Origin: Sanghuangporus weigelae
Taxonomy: Eukaryota; Basidiomycota; Agaricomycetes; Hymenochaetales; Hymenochaetaceae
Assembly: GCA_033182465.1 (NCBI GenBank)
Contig: CP137330.1
Location: 124,001 to 188,000, forward strand
Length of the DNA stretch: 64,000 nucleotides
Direction: 5' to 3'
Numbering within the stretch: position 1 is the first letter of the stretch; every line of letters starts with the position of its first letter. Positions 12,542-25,140 of the stretch are shown here, piece after piece. The position numbers and the translations under genes were made by a program. A model generated the notes under the pieces. The model made no database searches, was not told the origin of the DNA, and saw only the letters and a program-made list of their open reading frames with translations.

Positions 12542-13921
12542 TGCTGAAATTGTTGGTGCTGAACCTCGCAAGCATTATCTTTGGCGTTATAAATGCCGTG
12601 CCTGAAGCAATCAAGACGAATTCGAGCGAGAAAAGACGCACGAGCCCAGCAATTTGCTTGCCTTTTTAAAAACCGGCCGGGTACTGCTGATTTATGAATC
12701 ACGCAGAGACGAGTTCTCAGCTCAATTATTATGCCTGAATAACTCATGTTGAAATATGACGGGCGCATGAGATATTGCACCCTTTTTAGGATAGTTTGCA
12801 TGTACAGCCTTGGGATATACGAAGGAGACAATAGGTCGCCGAACTCTGAATCAACTCGTTTGCGCCCAAAATCTCATCACGGAGCAGCACTGAGCTTGTG
12901 CTAGGAGAGCGTCAATCCAGATCACTACTCACCATGTGCTGCACGCTGATATAGTGAGGACAATGAATGATAGCCTCCGTGATGGCGATGCAGGTACAAC
13001 GCCAGTAAGCTTCGCTTCTTGAACAGTTGCAGTGGAAAGAATGCGGACGAGAGCCTTGACGCAACTTCATGGTTGAGTTTGCATAGATTCTAACAATAAC
13101 CACCAAGTGCGGTTAGAGGAAAACGAATACTGATGATTCGGTACCACGTTCTATAGTCCTCCTATAGAACGCACGACAGGAGTTAAGTACGATGAAGGGA
13201 ATCGGAGCGGCGGTGTCAAGCAGCTTTCTCAAAGTGATCGCGTAAAATCGTTGAGACCTTGATCTGGTGGGATCAGCCGCCCTGATCAGGACGATCTAAC
13301 AGAAAGGCGAATACTCACTCCATTGTAACAGTCCAGGTATAGCCCCGACGCACATTGATAATGTCGTGAATTTAACCTGCACACGATTTCGGATCTCGAT
13401 CATCATTCAAGCCCGAGAGCGTCAAACCGACATTGCCATCGATCGTGACGCCATATATCTCACCACACAAATACGGGCGCATGTCTAGCGATATGCAATG
13501 CGGGCTTCAGCGGTACACGTGAATCCAAGAAAACTATATCTATCTAGAACTCACTTCGGGAAAGCCTGTTCTCATGCTGTACCTTGTTCCTCCACTGACG
13601 CTTCACCGTTTTTCTCACATCTCCTTCAGGTTGACCGAGAGCTGACTTCCAAGAGTGCAACACAATCTAGGAGGAACGGAAAGGACTCTGCTTCGAGCCT
13701 TCAAGGTCGTATCACGGTCACATGACGTCCCGGAAGTTTCCAAATCATGGTTGGCACATTATCGAGAGAAATCATTGGAACAAACAGGTAACTATACTCT
13801 CTTCGGCAAGATATCAATATGAAAAACTGGACCTCGAATGGGGACATTATACTGGAAGAAGTATGAATAACGCTACTGACACAAATTGAAATCCCTTCCT
13901 ATGGTAGAGTCACCACTCTTG
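12542..13921. other. Intergenic stretch between copies B and C
   Basis: About 1.4 kb without a recognised gene. Short frames (for example 12912-13106 - and 13498-13725 +) carry no known motif and no DUF6533 exon pattern. Confidence 0.5.
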
Positions 13922-15584
13922 TCAGGATTGCACTACAGAACCTGATTCTGATGTGAACTCCATATCACTAAGGCTTCTCGATCGATAGTTTGTTCCTTCG
14001 TTAACACCCCTCTTCCCCGCTTCCTTGAGATTTATCAGAAGCTGATCTCCCAGGACGCAGAGAAGTGTAGGACTCCCAGCCGAGACCAGAATCACCGCGG
14101 CGTAGGGATTGTTCACACGAATGTACACTATACGCAGAACGCAGCAGACAATAACACTATAAGAGATTACCATCAGTTGCGCGCAGAGTTTTTACATTAA
14201 AATTTACCCACAGCATGTAGTAGATGACTTGATCTCGGATGAGGATGCCGACGAGACGGTATCCTTTGAATCCAATTGACTGTCCCCAATATTCAGATGC
14301 CTTGTGGAGTGCCAGTACAAGCAAGATTAACCCGTTCACCATCGGCAGTGCCCTAAAGTCGATCATGAGAGTGAATAAAGAACAGATTTAAGAATGATGT
14401 AGACCATGTAAGAATTAGCACTTTCGGAGGACGTTGCTTGATTCCACAGAATGTAACACCTTCAGCGAGAATGAGAACGGACACTGGGCAAAATTATACA
14501 TTAGCTAAAATGTGTATACAAGCATCATGTCGCACTTACTTCGTTCGATATAAGTACTATAGATAAGAGCTCCGAGAGCAGCGGTTGCCTGTAATCCGAG
14601 GATAGCTTTGAGGCCGATGTCTAAACTCCTTTCTTCAAGAGCTCTTAGCCTTCATGTTAAGATACGAGAACATCCCTGACTTACTCTTATGGTACAGAGC
14701 GAGGACTCGAATGAGGAGAATGTCTGAAGTCATCTTATTGGAATCGGGTTCAGTGAATTAAAATTACTCTCTCACAATCAATCAATGTGATGGTGATCCA
14801 GTCTGAAAAGAATGCCGTAAGTGAAACTTTTGATCACATTACGACTTGTTTTCTTACTTGCAATTGAAACCGTCCAATATGAGAATCGACCTATCCTCTG
14901 TTTAGCAAAGCGGAACCTCAAACTAGAATATTCACACACAGCTAGAAACCGTGGCCGATTAGACCTGATCATATAGAGACTATCCGGTACTCACCTAATA
15001 ATATTCTCGCTGAAATCGTTATCTGAGAAGGACATTTGAAACCGTCATGAAGTGCTCTGAGTAACACGGATATCGATCTAAACGCTCATTGGACATACAG
15101 ACAATACCGAAGACCGCCCCCAAAAGACCCACATAACGATTCTAAATTCATGAGTCTGACTAAGAAACAACTTGGCCGGAGAGAGAATATCTTACCGCGA
15201 AGTAGACCAAATTGACTGGTCTTCGAGGTTCGGACTTTGCACGTCTAATTAGGCCAATCTACCGGTTTCAAGAAAAGAAAACTGACCCAGAAGTATTTGA
15301 TCTACAGTCTAATTTCCAGAAGGGAAGATAGGAAAACATAGTCTGAGCATACCTCTTTCTCTATTGTTAGCACTTATGAAAGTTGGCCTCTTCAGCGGGC
15401 ACCTTTGCATTAGGGAACTTCACGCACTGCAATGGTAAGCCAAGAGAGTCGCGAGCGCTACGGAGAAGTATTGTTCTATCACGATGATAGAGACGTTCAA
15501 TCGCACGACAGCTGGGTCAGAAGGCACTGGCTGCGCATCATCACGTACAGATCTCGAGGCACGGTGAAATACAGGAGTCGACAT
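13922..15584 (-). CDS. DUF6533-domain multi-pass membrane protein, copy C
   Basis: Start taken at ATG 15584 (MSTPVFHRASRSVRDD), which gives a normal-length N-terminus. The frame is open upstream to 15797, but those residues are low-complexity and unlike the family. Exon 1 is 15584-15428 (157 nt, phase 1), ending LATLLAYHC. A later exon reads ALPMVNGLILLVLALHKASEYW and GYRLVGILIRDQVIYY. The last exon holds SVIVCCVLRIVYI and SPTLLCVLGDQLLINLKEAG and finishes MEFTSESGSVVQS-stop. The C-terminus is longer than in copies A, D and M without needing the extra final exon found in the array copies. Function unknown; membrane protein by composition. Confidence 0.77.
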
Positions 15585-16442
15585 TGAAGGGGTGACTTCG
15601 CCGTGGGTTTCAGGGACAAATCCCAAAGCCTTTAAACAACCACCTGGACTCGGGCACATCGAAGAAAACCGAGTCCAACTTTGAATTGCAAGAGCACCAC
15701 CTTGGGATGACGTTTGAGGAGGGATCGCAGACAAACGGGACAAGTGACATGGTGGTGTCGAAGAGTGATCTAAGTGGTGTGCTTCAAGTTTGACCAAAAT
15801 AGGGCCGCACTAAGGAAGAGGGATGACGACCTTTCTATGTCTGGATACCGAGACGTAAGGTCACTGGAACTTATCTTGCATCCTTACGTCGGACAACACG
15901 TTAATGCGACAGTGCATCAATAACTCATTGTTGGTCGCTCTGAAAGGTAAATATACTCCAATGATGCATACGCACGGCGGGCAACACGCTCACATCATAC
16001 GTCCCATAGATGGATGGCTCAGATATCGGTAGGCATGTTGATAAGCGGATAGCGTTGGAATCACGAACAAGTGCAGCAGCTCGTCGGCTCGGTCACTAAT
16101 CGGAGTGTGTCACTGTCAACATTCAGAAAAGGACGTGATAATTTTTTATGCTTACGTAAACAAATTATCTTACTCCGCATCCGCATACTATAATAGAAAC
16201 CAAGAAAAGTCGATTTGAAGATGTTTCAACTCTTCGAATGCCGGTCTCCCATGTAATCCGAAGAGCGTCTTTTGCATCGGTTCAGTATAGAAAGTAGATA
16301 TAGATCAAGTTATGACGACGAGGACTATCTGCTTGGTAACAGTCCGCAGACAGATCTCGAACATCAGAATTTCTTATTACACCCACGACTTGGCTCCTGA
16401 GAGATTCACTACCAGCTATCAACACCGGTGATCCGACTTACA
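15585..16442. other. Intergenic stretch between copies C and D
   Basis: About 860 bp, holding the presumed promoter of copy C and the 3' flank of copy D. No gene or repeat recognised. Confidence 0.5.
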
Positions 16443-18054
16443 TCAAGCAAACTCCATGCCACTCATACTTTCCGGCGTGTAGTTCGTGCCTCCATTCGCT
16501 CCTCTTTCTCCAGCTTCTTTCAGGTTGATCAATAGCTGCCCACCGAGAACGCACAAGAGAGTCGGACTTCCTATCGCACCCAGGACACTCGACACGTAGA
16601 TATTGACGGTTCGTATACTGAGAAATATTATTCTCAGGACGCAGCAGAAAATGACGCTACGCGGTAATGAGGATTAGAATTTCGAGGAAAAGACGAACAT
16701 TTCGCTTACAAGGCAAAATACATGACTTGGTCTTCAATCAAGACACGGATCAGATGTAGGCCTTTGAAACCTGACGACAACCTCCAGTACTCTGCTGCTT
16801 TGTAGAGCGCGAATCCGAGAAGGATCAGCCCGTAGGCTATTGGTATGGTCCTGTTGTGGATCAGACATAACTCCATCCTGAGTTAGAATATACACATACC
16901 ATGAAAAAATGCTCAAACCCCGCGGAGAAGCCCTCTCCAATCCACAGACTGTCATTCCTTCTGAAAGAGTCCCAGCGGCAACTACAGAGCATAGCTCGAG
17001 GTCCATACAAGCAGATCAGATAAAACTACTTACCGCCAACATATATATTGTCATAGATAAGAATGGCGAGGCCGATGGCCCCATCCAGACCAAGTAGCAG
17101 TAGAAGCCACGCAAACAATTTCTTGTCTAGAGAAGGTCAGGATAATGAACTTCATTGTCGAAAAAGTACTCACTCTGATGATAGAGAGCCGAGACACGGA
17201 GGAGCAGGATGTCTGCAACAATGGCTCGTCAAATCTTCCGGATAAGAATGGTGGGCGTGTTTCCTTACAGTCGATCAGCAAGAAAATAATGAGGTCTGTC
17301 ATCCAGGTTAGTGGGAATTATATATCCATTAGATCGAATCTCGTACTGGTTAGTGATACCGTCCAATACAAAGCTCGACCTATGCCAGCAATAATTATGA
17401 CCCACGCATAACTGACGAGAGTGACAAGGCAGCACATACAGCTAGAAGCGCAGCTGATTAGATTCCAGATGCAACCCGGGCGCATAGTAACCACGTACCT
17501 TAGAAAAGTCTGACTAAAGCCATCCACTAAAATGATAATGTCTAATCGAGATTTCCATGTCAGCGAGTGTGCGTCGGGGACTAACCGGCTACCGTGCAAG
17601 CAGCTCCCAGAATCCCAATGAAGCGGTTCTATGGGGAATAAGAAGCTATATGGCCTTCAATCGAAAAGAGTGCTTACTGCAAAGAAGGTCACGCTCGCAG
17701 AACTGCGCGGGTCAGACTTGGGCTTTCGTCAGGCAAATAGGCTGCAGTGCAGCTGAAACGGCTTACCCAGAAATATTTTACCTAGCAACGAGAATCAGCA
17801 AAGCTTGCAGACAATCATCGAAAAGTGTAATACCTCTTTATCCAACGTAAGGACTACGGGATGCAAGAGTCATGAATGCATGAATTTAAAGACGAACAAT
17901 TCGTACAAGCATGATAGACCAGGACAGACAGAAGTGCCACAGCGAAGTATTTGCCAGTCATGGTCACGGACACGAAGAGCTCTACCAGGCTCATGTCGAC
18001 TGCTTCCGGGTCAGAGCGGGTTTGAAAAGAGTTTGTCACATTGAGAATCGACAT
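16443..18054 (-). CDS. DUF6533-domain multi-pass membrane protein, copy D
   Basis: Exon 1 is 18054-17907 (148 nt, phase 1): MSILNVTNSFQTRSDPEAVD, then the helix YFAVALLSVLVYHA. The last exon encodes VIFCCVLRIIFLS, SPTLLCVLGGQLLINLKEAG and GANGGTNYTP and ends MSGMEFA-stop at 16443, a short C-terminus as in copy A. Intermediate exons (for example the loop near 16740-16860 with KAAEYWRLSSGFKG) match the array copies. The first-exon length is identical to copies E-J, so D is the copy outside the 7.6-kb repeats that is closest to them. Function unknown. Confidence 0.78.
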
Positions 18055-19422
18055 TATTGACGTTCTTTGAAGGCTGATGATGGGGTGAGAGCACGATCGT
18101 GAAGCTCAGAGCTGCCTACGTCTTTATTTACGACGCCGGCCGGTTTCGCGACTAAGATTTGATCTCTGCGAGCTGTTTCAGGAAAAGCCAGAAGATGCAT
18201 GATTGGCCGAGCAATTCAAAACAAAAGCGAACGTACATCCATCATTCTGATGCTACTATAGTCCGTTGGGCTTTTCGACCGCCGATAGTCAACCTTCCCG
18301 CATGATCGTGATCGATCATCACACCTTTATTTCCGTCTCCAGACCGACTGCACTTCCTCACAGTGATCACCGCAAGTTCAGTGGCTGGCGGAAAGACTCA
18401 AAAAAGACTCAAAGTGCGTGTAGATCGAGTCGTCTGTCTTTGTCATCATTTCGTTTCCTTTTTCAGCAGTTAGTTTCCACTTCTTCGCTTCACTAGCATC
18501 GTCCAGCCGGAATCGACGAAGCAGACCAACAGCGACTACCTGTCGATAACGACAGCCAAAATACTATCAAAGCTACTGTCTCGATTTCCTTCGGCTCTCC
18601 GGGCTTTGCATCACATAATCTGACTACGCTGTACAGCGGAAAAGGAGGTTTGCATGCGAAGTCGCATCAAAATGTATTGGTCACAGCAAAGTCCAAGCTT
18701 GTAAAGCAAGTATATTTGGAGTCAAGAGAGTCAGCAAGAATCACCTTAGAAATTTCATCGTTCGTTGGCCGGGCCAAATCAACTAGAACCGATCTTCGAT
18801 ATGACGGCGAGGTGTTGACAAAGATCGCTGAGATGCTGAATCGGATATCTTGATACACAAGCTTGAGGTGAGTGCTGCTGCTTTGTCTTTATGCTCTTAG
18901 GAGCACAAAAAAATTTCAACTATAGCAGCATGTCGATGAGCTCTTCGTTGGACTCGATAATGCATGCTTGGAATTCGTAAGAATGTGCACCAAGTACTTC
19001 CAACGAGTGACGCAGTTCAACGACATGCAGTCTGGCTTTCGCGAATCAGTTCCAGAGTCCGAAGAGAAACGCTGGTCACTTTTGTGTCTATTGGCTTCGT
19101 CTTGCATAACTGTCCTTTTCGAAGGCATATACATCCTTTCGTCGTGATTGTTGCCGGTCTTCGTTGCATTCGAACGTTCCATAGATCAATGAAATCCACT
19201 GAACCACAACAAGTAACTAAAATGCGGCAGATACAAGAGGATCAAGTCATGAGTCACAGTGCACGATGCCAGCCGAATACATATTAAATATGGTAGCGTA
19301 TCCCACGACCCGAACATCCAATACTAGACTGATCCAAACGCGTCACTGTCAATGGTCTCCACCCATCTAATCTAGGTGATGGACGAAACGAGCTCAGGCG
19401 ATGGACACGTAACAATTTCGCA
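18055..19422. repeat. Spacer with partial Y repeat (left end of the higher-order array)
   Basis: The left part (18055 to about 18640) is unique. From about 18640 it matches spacer Y between F-G and H-I. The landmark catgtcgatgagctct occurs at 18929, 26501 and 34141, about 7.6 kb apart. The tail near 19330-19422 also matches the spacer next to copy I (34560-34655). No gene is recognised inside. Confidence 0.7.
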
Positions 19423-21118
19423 TCAGACTGAACTTTCGCGTCCAGTGCTTCGTTCGTCAACTGCGCCATTCTGATACATATCGCAATAAGTCAGGGCATA
19501 AGCAGTTCAAAGTAAACGGCATACCTCGCCGAAGTTGATGTTACTGATCCCCGTCGGCGTGTAGTTCGTTCCGCCATTCGCACCTCTCTCTCCGGCCTCC
19601 TTCAGATTGATCAATAGCTGACCTCCAAGAACGCAGAGAAGAGTCGGACTTCCCGCTGAGTCCACGACAAGTGCAGCAAAAGGATTGCTTTCTATGATGC
19701 TATTATACACAATCTTAGAAACAGAATAGAGAGTGACGCTTCGGTCGGTCAGACATGGAAAAACGAATTTATTTCTGATTCACTTACAAGCCGTAGTATA
19801 TGACCTGATCCTGGACGAGAATTCGAACTAAACGGAAGCCTTTAAATCCCGATGACAGCTTCCAGTATTCTGCCGCCTTGTACAGTGCGAGGACCAACAG
19901 AATCATTCCGTATGTCATCGTCACCAGCCTGCAATGAATCAGATAAACCTTGCATAGTACTCTGTTCTTACCATGGAACGAATGATGTCCACGGAGGATT
20001 CCTGTTTATTGCGCAAAATGTCATTCCCTCCCCAAGATTGACAATGGCGACTGAGAAACATTCAGTTCAAGGAAGGCATGTAAGATCAACGGACACATTA
20101 CCTCCTTCGTATAAATTGCCATAAATGAGAATGCCGAGGTCCATGCATGCTTCCAGGCCAAGGAGGACTTTGAGACTGATGTCCAACCTCTTGTCTATGG
20201 AACATCAAGACAGGGAAACATCTCATGAAGGGCGATGCTCACCCCGATAAAAGAGTGCCGAAACACGAATGAGCAGAATGTCTGTTTATTACGGCAATTC
20301 ATCAGCTGCATCGACTCTAGTTCGCCCACGTACACTCAATTAGTAAAACACTGATCAGATCTACCATTCGGATAAGCACAATGCCAATTATTATATCAAA
20401 CTACGTACTGGCCAAATAGGTGGTCCAAACTAAACCGCGACCTAGATCCTCATGTTATTTAAAGATCACATCCTCGGAGAGAACACATACAACTGGAAAG
20501 ATGGTCACATGTATTTTGGATGTCGTAGCACTCATAATGGATGCACGCACCTCGCAAGACTCTCTGTGGATAGGTAGACTGATAAATTCCTAGGATTCAG
20601 AGCTGAACCTCGCACGGGATAAATTACAGGCCTTACCAGTTATGTTACAAACAGCCGAAAGTATCCCGATGTACCGATTCTATACCATGATGAAGAGCCG
20701 TATATCCCGCGAACACGATTGTCACTTACTACAAAGTATATTATACTAACAGAGCTGCGTGGCTTCGGCTTCCGCATTCGATTAGATCGTGAAGCTCGAA
20801 CTGGATGATGAAATTCACCCAGAAGTACCTAACCTAAAAAGATGGTCTGATAAGGACGTAGGCACAGAGATGCTATTTCGAAAGCAGATTACCTCCTTGT
20901 CGAAAGTAATTACTGTGCATCACCGGATAGTAATAAGTCGAATTATCAAACATATTTGCACAGTACATACCCGAATGGTAGACTAGGACAGTCGTGAAGG
21001 CGACATTGAAGTACTGGGTTGTCGTATAGTCAGAAATGAATGATCCGACGACACTTGGATCACCAGGTTCAGCATCTGAACGAGTTTCCAAGGAGCTAGA
21101 GAAGTCGAGGAGAGCCAT
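19423..21118 (-). CDS. DUF6533-domain multi-pass membrane protein, copy E (array type I)
   Basis: About 14 exons for roughly 310 residues. Exon 1 21118-20971 (148 nt) starts MALLDFSSSLETRSDAE. The 20-nt exon 20912-20893 gives VITFDKE. VRYFW, PKPRSSVSIIYFV and NRYIGILSAVCNIT follow. Further exons read in frame through YILLIRVSALFYR, KVLLGLEACMDLGILIYGNLYEGG and LVTMTYGMILLVLALYKAAE. The long tail exon ends FGE at 19525. Instead of stopping 18 nt later at 19507, a conserved donor (gtatgc) leads to a final 48-nt exon 19470-19423 encoding NGAVDERSTGRESSV. An ATG at 21157 overlaps the TATA-like box and is unlikely to be used. Receptor-like polytopic protein of unknown function. Confidence 0.85.
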
Positions 21119-22462
21119 CTTCGAAGTGATTCGCAGTGGACGTGAGTCGCCATGCATTTATACCTGGATAGCAGAAGCATCTGTCACAGATTTAAGCGCT
21201 ATATCAGTCCGTTTTGATGACCATCATGATCGCTTTGGAGTCTTGGACTTGGAGAGTCCCGCGCGGAAAGGCGAATGCATAGTTGCAGCTATTGGCCGCC
21301 CGATTCCATCATTTTTACAGATGTGATGTAGTTCCGAAACCTCCGTGAGTCGTGAAGATAGCTTTTCTGTGGGGTAAAATGGACGGCCGTGCACGGCGTG
21401 CAGTAACTGAAAAGGACAACATTGGCAGTGACGTAATGACCGGTTCCACCGGCATCTTGAATGAAATTACTCACCGGTGTCGGGATCTTTCTTCATCCAT
21501 AAGTCTAGATGGCGATGGCAGTGTCCCTCTCGTCGTGGATGCGGTGCAACAAAAATCTCGGGCTTCAGCTGATGACCTACATGGCAAGGTACCGCAGTCG
21601 ATGCAAGGCAACCGAAAAGGAGTGCCATTGTACACGTACCTTCATCCGGCGGAGAAGGGTTACGGACTGCAGCAGTCTTGATGGGAAGAGATGGCAAAGA
21701 CATCGCACCGACTGTCAGGTTAAGATGGTGGTGTAAAAGAAGTTGCAGTGAGTATCGGGCAACTTCTTTCACCTTGCTCAATTTTCTGATGTGGCAGTTC
21801 GACACTAGCGCTGTGTGTCAACTTCGAGAGACTTTGAAGCTTCATGGTGCATTGGTTCGAACATATCTGGCAATACAATCTATTCATTCTGAAACGATCC
21901 GAATCATCCTGCTCAAATATAGCCCCTCATATCTCAGCTCTTTGCCCTTGGATCAAAGTCTTGGACGAAAATAACTGTCGCTGTACTCTTCACGATGATC
22001 TACTCAAACTTATCCGTGCCAGACAGAGCTGTCAAAGCAACAAATCGTTGTTTCACATCATTTCGTTGCGGTGCTAGTGGGAATTCATGGAGATTGAATG
22101 TCACTACATCACGTCGAATGGATACAATACGACTTACATATAAAAACGGTAAGATAGATATGAATCACGGTGCTTGATACCTGCCGACTACACGATAACT
22201 GATGAAGAAACAAGCACACTTTGGCGGATGAGAGTATCCAACCACCTTTGGCTGTAGACAATGCAATCGTTCGAAGTCTCGCAACACTGATCACTACAAT
22301 GCTTACCTTCACTCCCTCTCAATAGGCCACAGACCAAACGAGTCTACGTGATTGACGCTTGAAGCTCACTCCTACGCATCGAATCGAGTCTTTTACTTCC
22401 GTGCTTCGCTCTTCAGCTGCAATGGTCTGATGCATGCCATGACAACTCAGGAGATGAGCAAT
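21119..22462. repeat. Spacer X, copy 1 (promoter side of copy E)
   Basis: Matches 28772-30193 and 36356-37549. The landmark cacgtcgaatggat occurs at 22110, 29833 and 37241. A short frame with PSPPDEGTCTM recurs in the X copies with drifted sequence, so I treat it as non-coding or decayed. The promoter of copy E is at the left end. Confidence 0.7.
21156..21164 (-). promoter_or_regulatory. TATA-like box of copy E
   Basis: Minus strand GGTATAAAT, about 40 bp before ATG 21118. The same element sits 35-45 bp before the start codon in copies F, G, H and I, implying a very short leader. Confidence 0.55.
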
Positions 22463-22925
22463 CTAGAGTAATCGATGCACGTTGCCGATGTCGATGTCAC
22501 TGACGCTCCTCAATGGGAAGCTCCGAGTCGTTACATCTTTTGCACGCCGTTCCCCGGCATCCTTCAGATTGGCCGAGATCCGACCTCCAAAGATGCAGAG
22601 GAGTGTTGCATTTCCTGTGGCGTTAAGGAGCTCTGCAGTGAACTGATTTCCAGAATAGCGCTGGGCAAGAAGTTGTTTGCACACACCATGATGTTCGATG
22701 TTCGAGGTCGACGCCACATATCTTGTCTCCAAAGTGTAACCGGTTTGGCTGGGCCAGGCTGGCTGCATCTTTCTCTCCAGCTTCCTTCGGATCAATAACA
22801 ATCTGTCTCCTAGGAAGAGTAATAGTACATTGCCTCTTGCGCTCGGGAGAGATTAACTAGCGCAAAAACCTTGATGTTCCCTTTCGAGACGAATGCAGGA
22901 GCGGAGCAGAAAATGACGCTCAGTT
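22463..22925 (-). pseudogene. DUF6533 tail remnant in spacer X, copy 1
   Basis: Two degenerate pieces of the DUF6533 last exon in tandem. The piece at about 22925-22740 reads SVIFCSAPAFV at its start and PKEAGEKDA at its end. The piece at 22735-22463 contains LLNATGNATLLCIFGGRI, then LKDAGERR and SVSDIDIG. No first exon, NRY exon or membrane-spanning exons accompany them. The same remnant recurs in the other two X spacers, so it decayed before the 7.6-kb unit was amplified. Confidence 0.7.
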
Positions 22926-23420
22926 CCGAGCAAATCCTCGAATTCGGACCAACAAACTCCAACATCCGGGCGGGTCCCATAAGATCAAACCATGCTTCAG
23001 CCATGAAAATTTTCGCTGGTCAGACGAAGCATGCCTCTGGTGTGTCCATACTTATATTTCTGCGGATCGACTGATTGAAGATATTAAAGCCTCCAATGCC
23101 AACAGAGCTCGCATAGCAAGACATCCTGTCGAATTCAGTCATACTGTAGATTTATAACCCGTCAAAGTACAACAAACAGAGATAATATGTTACACACGAC
23201 CAGAACAGACAAATAATGTAATTTGATACCAGCCGAACACATGATAAATACACAAACAATGCAACATGCAACCTTTGGACACGAAAGGATAGCCCAGCGC
23301 CTATTCCGAGACGCAAACAATTGGACAGTTCCGGGTCTATTGCTACTATATCGCCTTCGCTCTCTCGCGACAACCCAAAAATCCGACGAGCCAATACCAA
23401 CGAAGTGTAACATCCACGGC
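22926..23420. repeat. Spacer X, copy 1: 3' flank of copy F
   Basis: Sequence between the remnant and the last exon of copy F. It matches 30780-31049 and 38160-38428 (shared stretches around acacgataaatacacaaac and cacgaaaggat). No independent gene recognised. Confidence 0.6.
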
Positions 23421-25140
23421 TCAAACTGAACCTCCGGTTCCAGTGCTTCGTTCGAGTCCAGTGCCTTGTTCGTTAGCCGCATCATTCTTGTAGGTGCCAT
23501 AATAAATCAGGAGATCCACAAGTCAAAATAAATGACGCACCTCGCCGAAGTCGATATCACTGACACTATTTGTTGGCGTGTAGTTCGTTCCGCCATTCGC
23601 ACCTCTCTCTCCGGCCTCCTTCAGATTGATCAAGAGCTGACCTACAAGAACGCAGAGAAGAGTCGGACTTCCCGCTGCGTTCAGGACATCTGCAGCAAAA
23701 GGACTGATTTCTACGATGCTGTCGAACGCCATCTTACAAACAGAGCAGAAAATGACGCTTCGGTAGGTCAGACGCGAAAAAAAGGCAGATTCTAATCCAC
23801 TCACAAGCCGTAGTATATGACCTGATCCTGGATGAGAACACGGACTAGATGGAAGCCCTTAAAACCGGATGATAGCTTCCAGTATTCCGCTGCCTTGTAG
23901 ACTGCGAGGGTCTGGAGGATCATTCCGTACACCAGTGGTACCAGCCTACAATGGATCAGAGAAAGCCTCACACGAAGCTCCGTGCTTACCATGAAACGAT
24001 GTCAAGTATCCGAGGAGGAAGCCTGCTTTCTCCGCAAACTGTCATTCCCTCCGCAAGGCTGCCAACAGAGACTGGAAAGCGCTCAGTTCAATGAAGACAT
24101 GTAAGGTCAGCAAATGAATTACCTCCCTGGAATAAAATGCTGTAGATGAGAATGCCGAGGCCGATGCATGCTTCCAAGCCAAGGAGGACCTTGAGAGCGA
24201 TGTCCAATCTCTTGTCTTTCAAACATCAGGACAGGGCAACATCTCATGAAGGGCGATACTCACCCCGATGGAACAGTGACGAAACACGAATGAGCAGAAT
24301 GTCTGTTTATTATGGCAATCCATCAGCTGCATCAACTCTAGTTCGCCGACTTACAGTCAATTAGTAAGACAGTGATCAGAGCTACCATTCGGATGAGCAC
24401 AATGTCAATTATTATGTTAAGCTACGTACTGGCCAAATTGACGGTCCAATATAAAAATCGACCTAGGTCCTCTTCTTATTTAAAATCAAATCCTTGGAGA
24501 GAACACATACAACTGGGCAGATTGATCTGAATTTCAGACCTCATAGCACTAGTTATGAACGCACGCACCTCGCAAGACTCTCTGTAAACAGGCCGTCTGA
24601 CAAGTTCTTAGGTTTCAGAGTCGAATTTCCTGTAGGATAAATTGTATGCCCTACAAGTTATGTTGCAGATAGCTGAAAGTATCCCGGTGTACCGGTTCTA
24701 TGCCATGATGAGAAGCAGTCCATTCCGTAGCGCGATTGTCACCTACTGCAAAGTATATAATGCTAACAGAGCTGCGCGGGTTCGGCTTCCACGTTCGATT
24801 AGATCATGAAGCTCGAGGTAGATTGATGATATTCACCCAGAAGTACCTAATCTTTCAAAATAGCTTGATAAGGATGTGAGCTTATAGACAGTACACTCTC
24901 GATTGGTTACCTCCTTATCCAAAGTGATAACTGCGTATCGGCAGATGATGAAGCGTCACTAGTCACTAGAGACAGTCTGGCACAGTGCTTACTGGAATGA
25001 TAGACTAAGACAGTTGCGAGAGCGACACTGAAGTATTGAGACGTCGTGACCTCCGAAACGAACAACCGGACAACACTTGGATCGACCGGCTCGGCATTTG
25101 AACGGGTTTCCAAAGCGTTTGAGAAGTCGAGGAGAGCCAT
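23421..25140 (-). CDS. DUF6533-domain multi-pass membrane protein, copy F (array type II)
   Basis: Start at ATG 25140 (MALLDFSNALETRSNAE). Exon 1 25140-24993 is 148 nt and runs into YFSVALATVLVYHS. Downstream exons read NRYIGILSAICNIT, YILLIRVSSLFHR, KVLLGLEACIGLGILIY and LVPLVYGMILQTLAVYKAAEY. The tail exon has SVIFCSVCKMAF, SPTLLCVLVGQLLINLKEAG and GANGGTNYTP, ending FGE at 23541. A conserved last intron then joins a 66-nt final exon 23486-23421 beginning NDAANEQGTGLERSTG and ending GSV-stop. The intron-1 sequence (about 24907-24990) is shared with copy H but not with E, G, I or J, marking a separate type II lineage. Function unknown. Confidence 0.85.

Noticed and set aside
21467-21805. Recurring frame in spacer X (PSPPDEG) as a small gene
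   Set aside because: Frames and ends drift between X copies, as expected of non-coding or decayed sequence.
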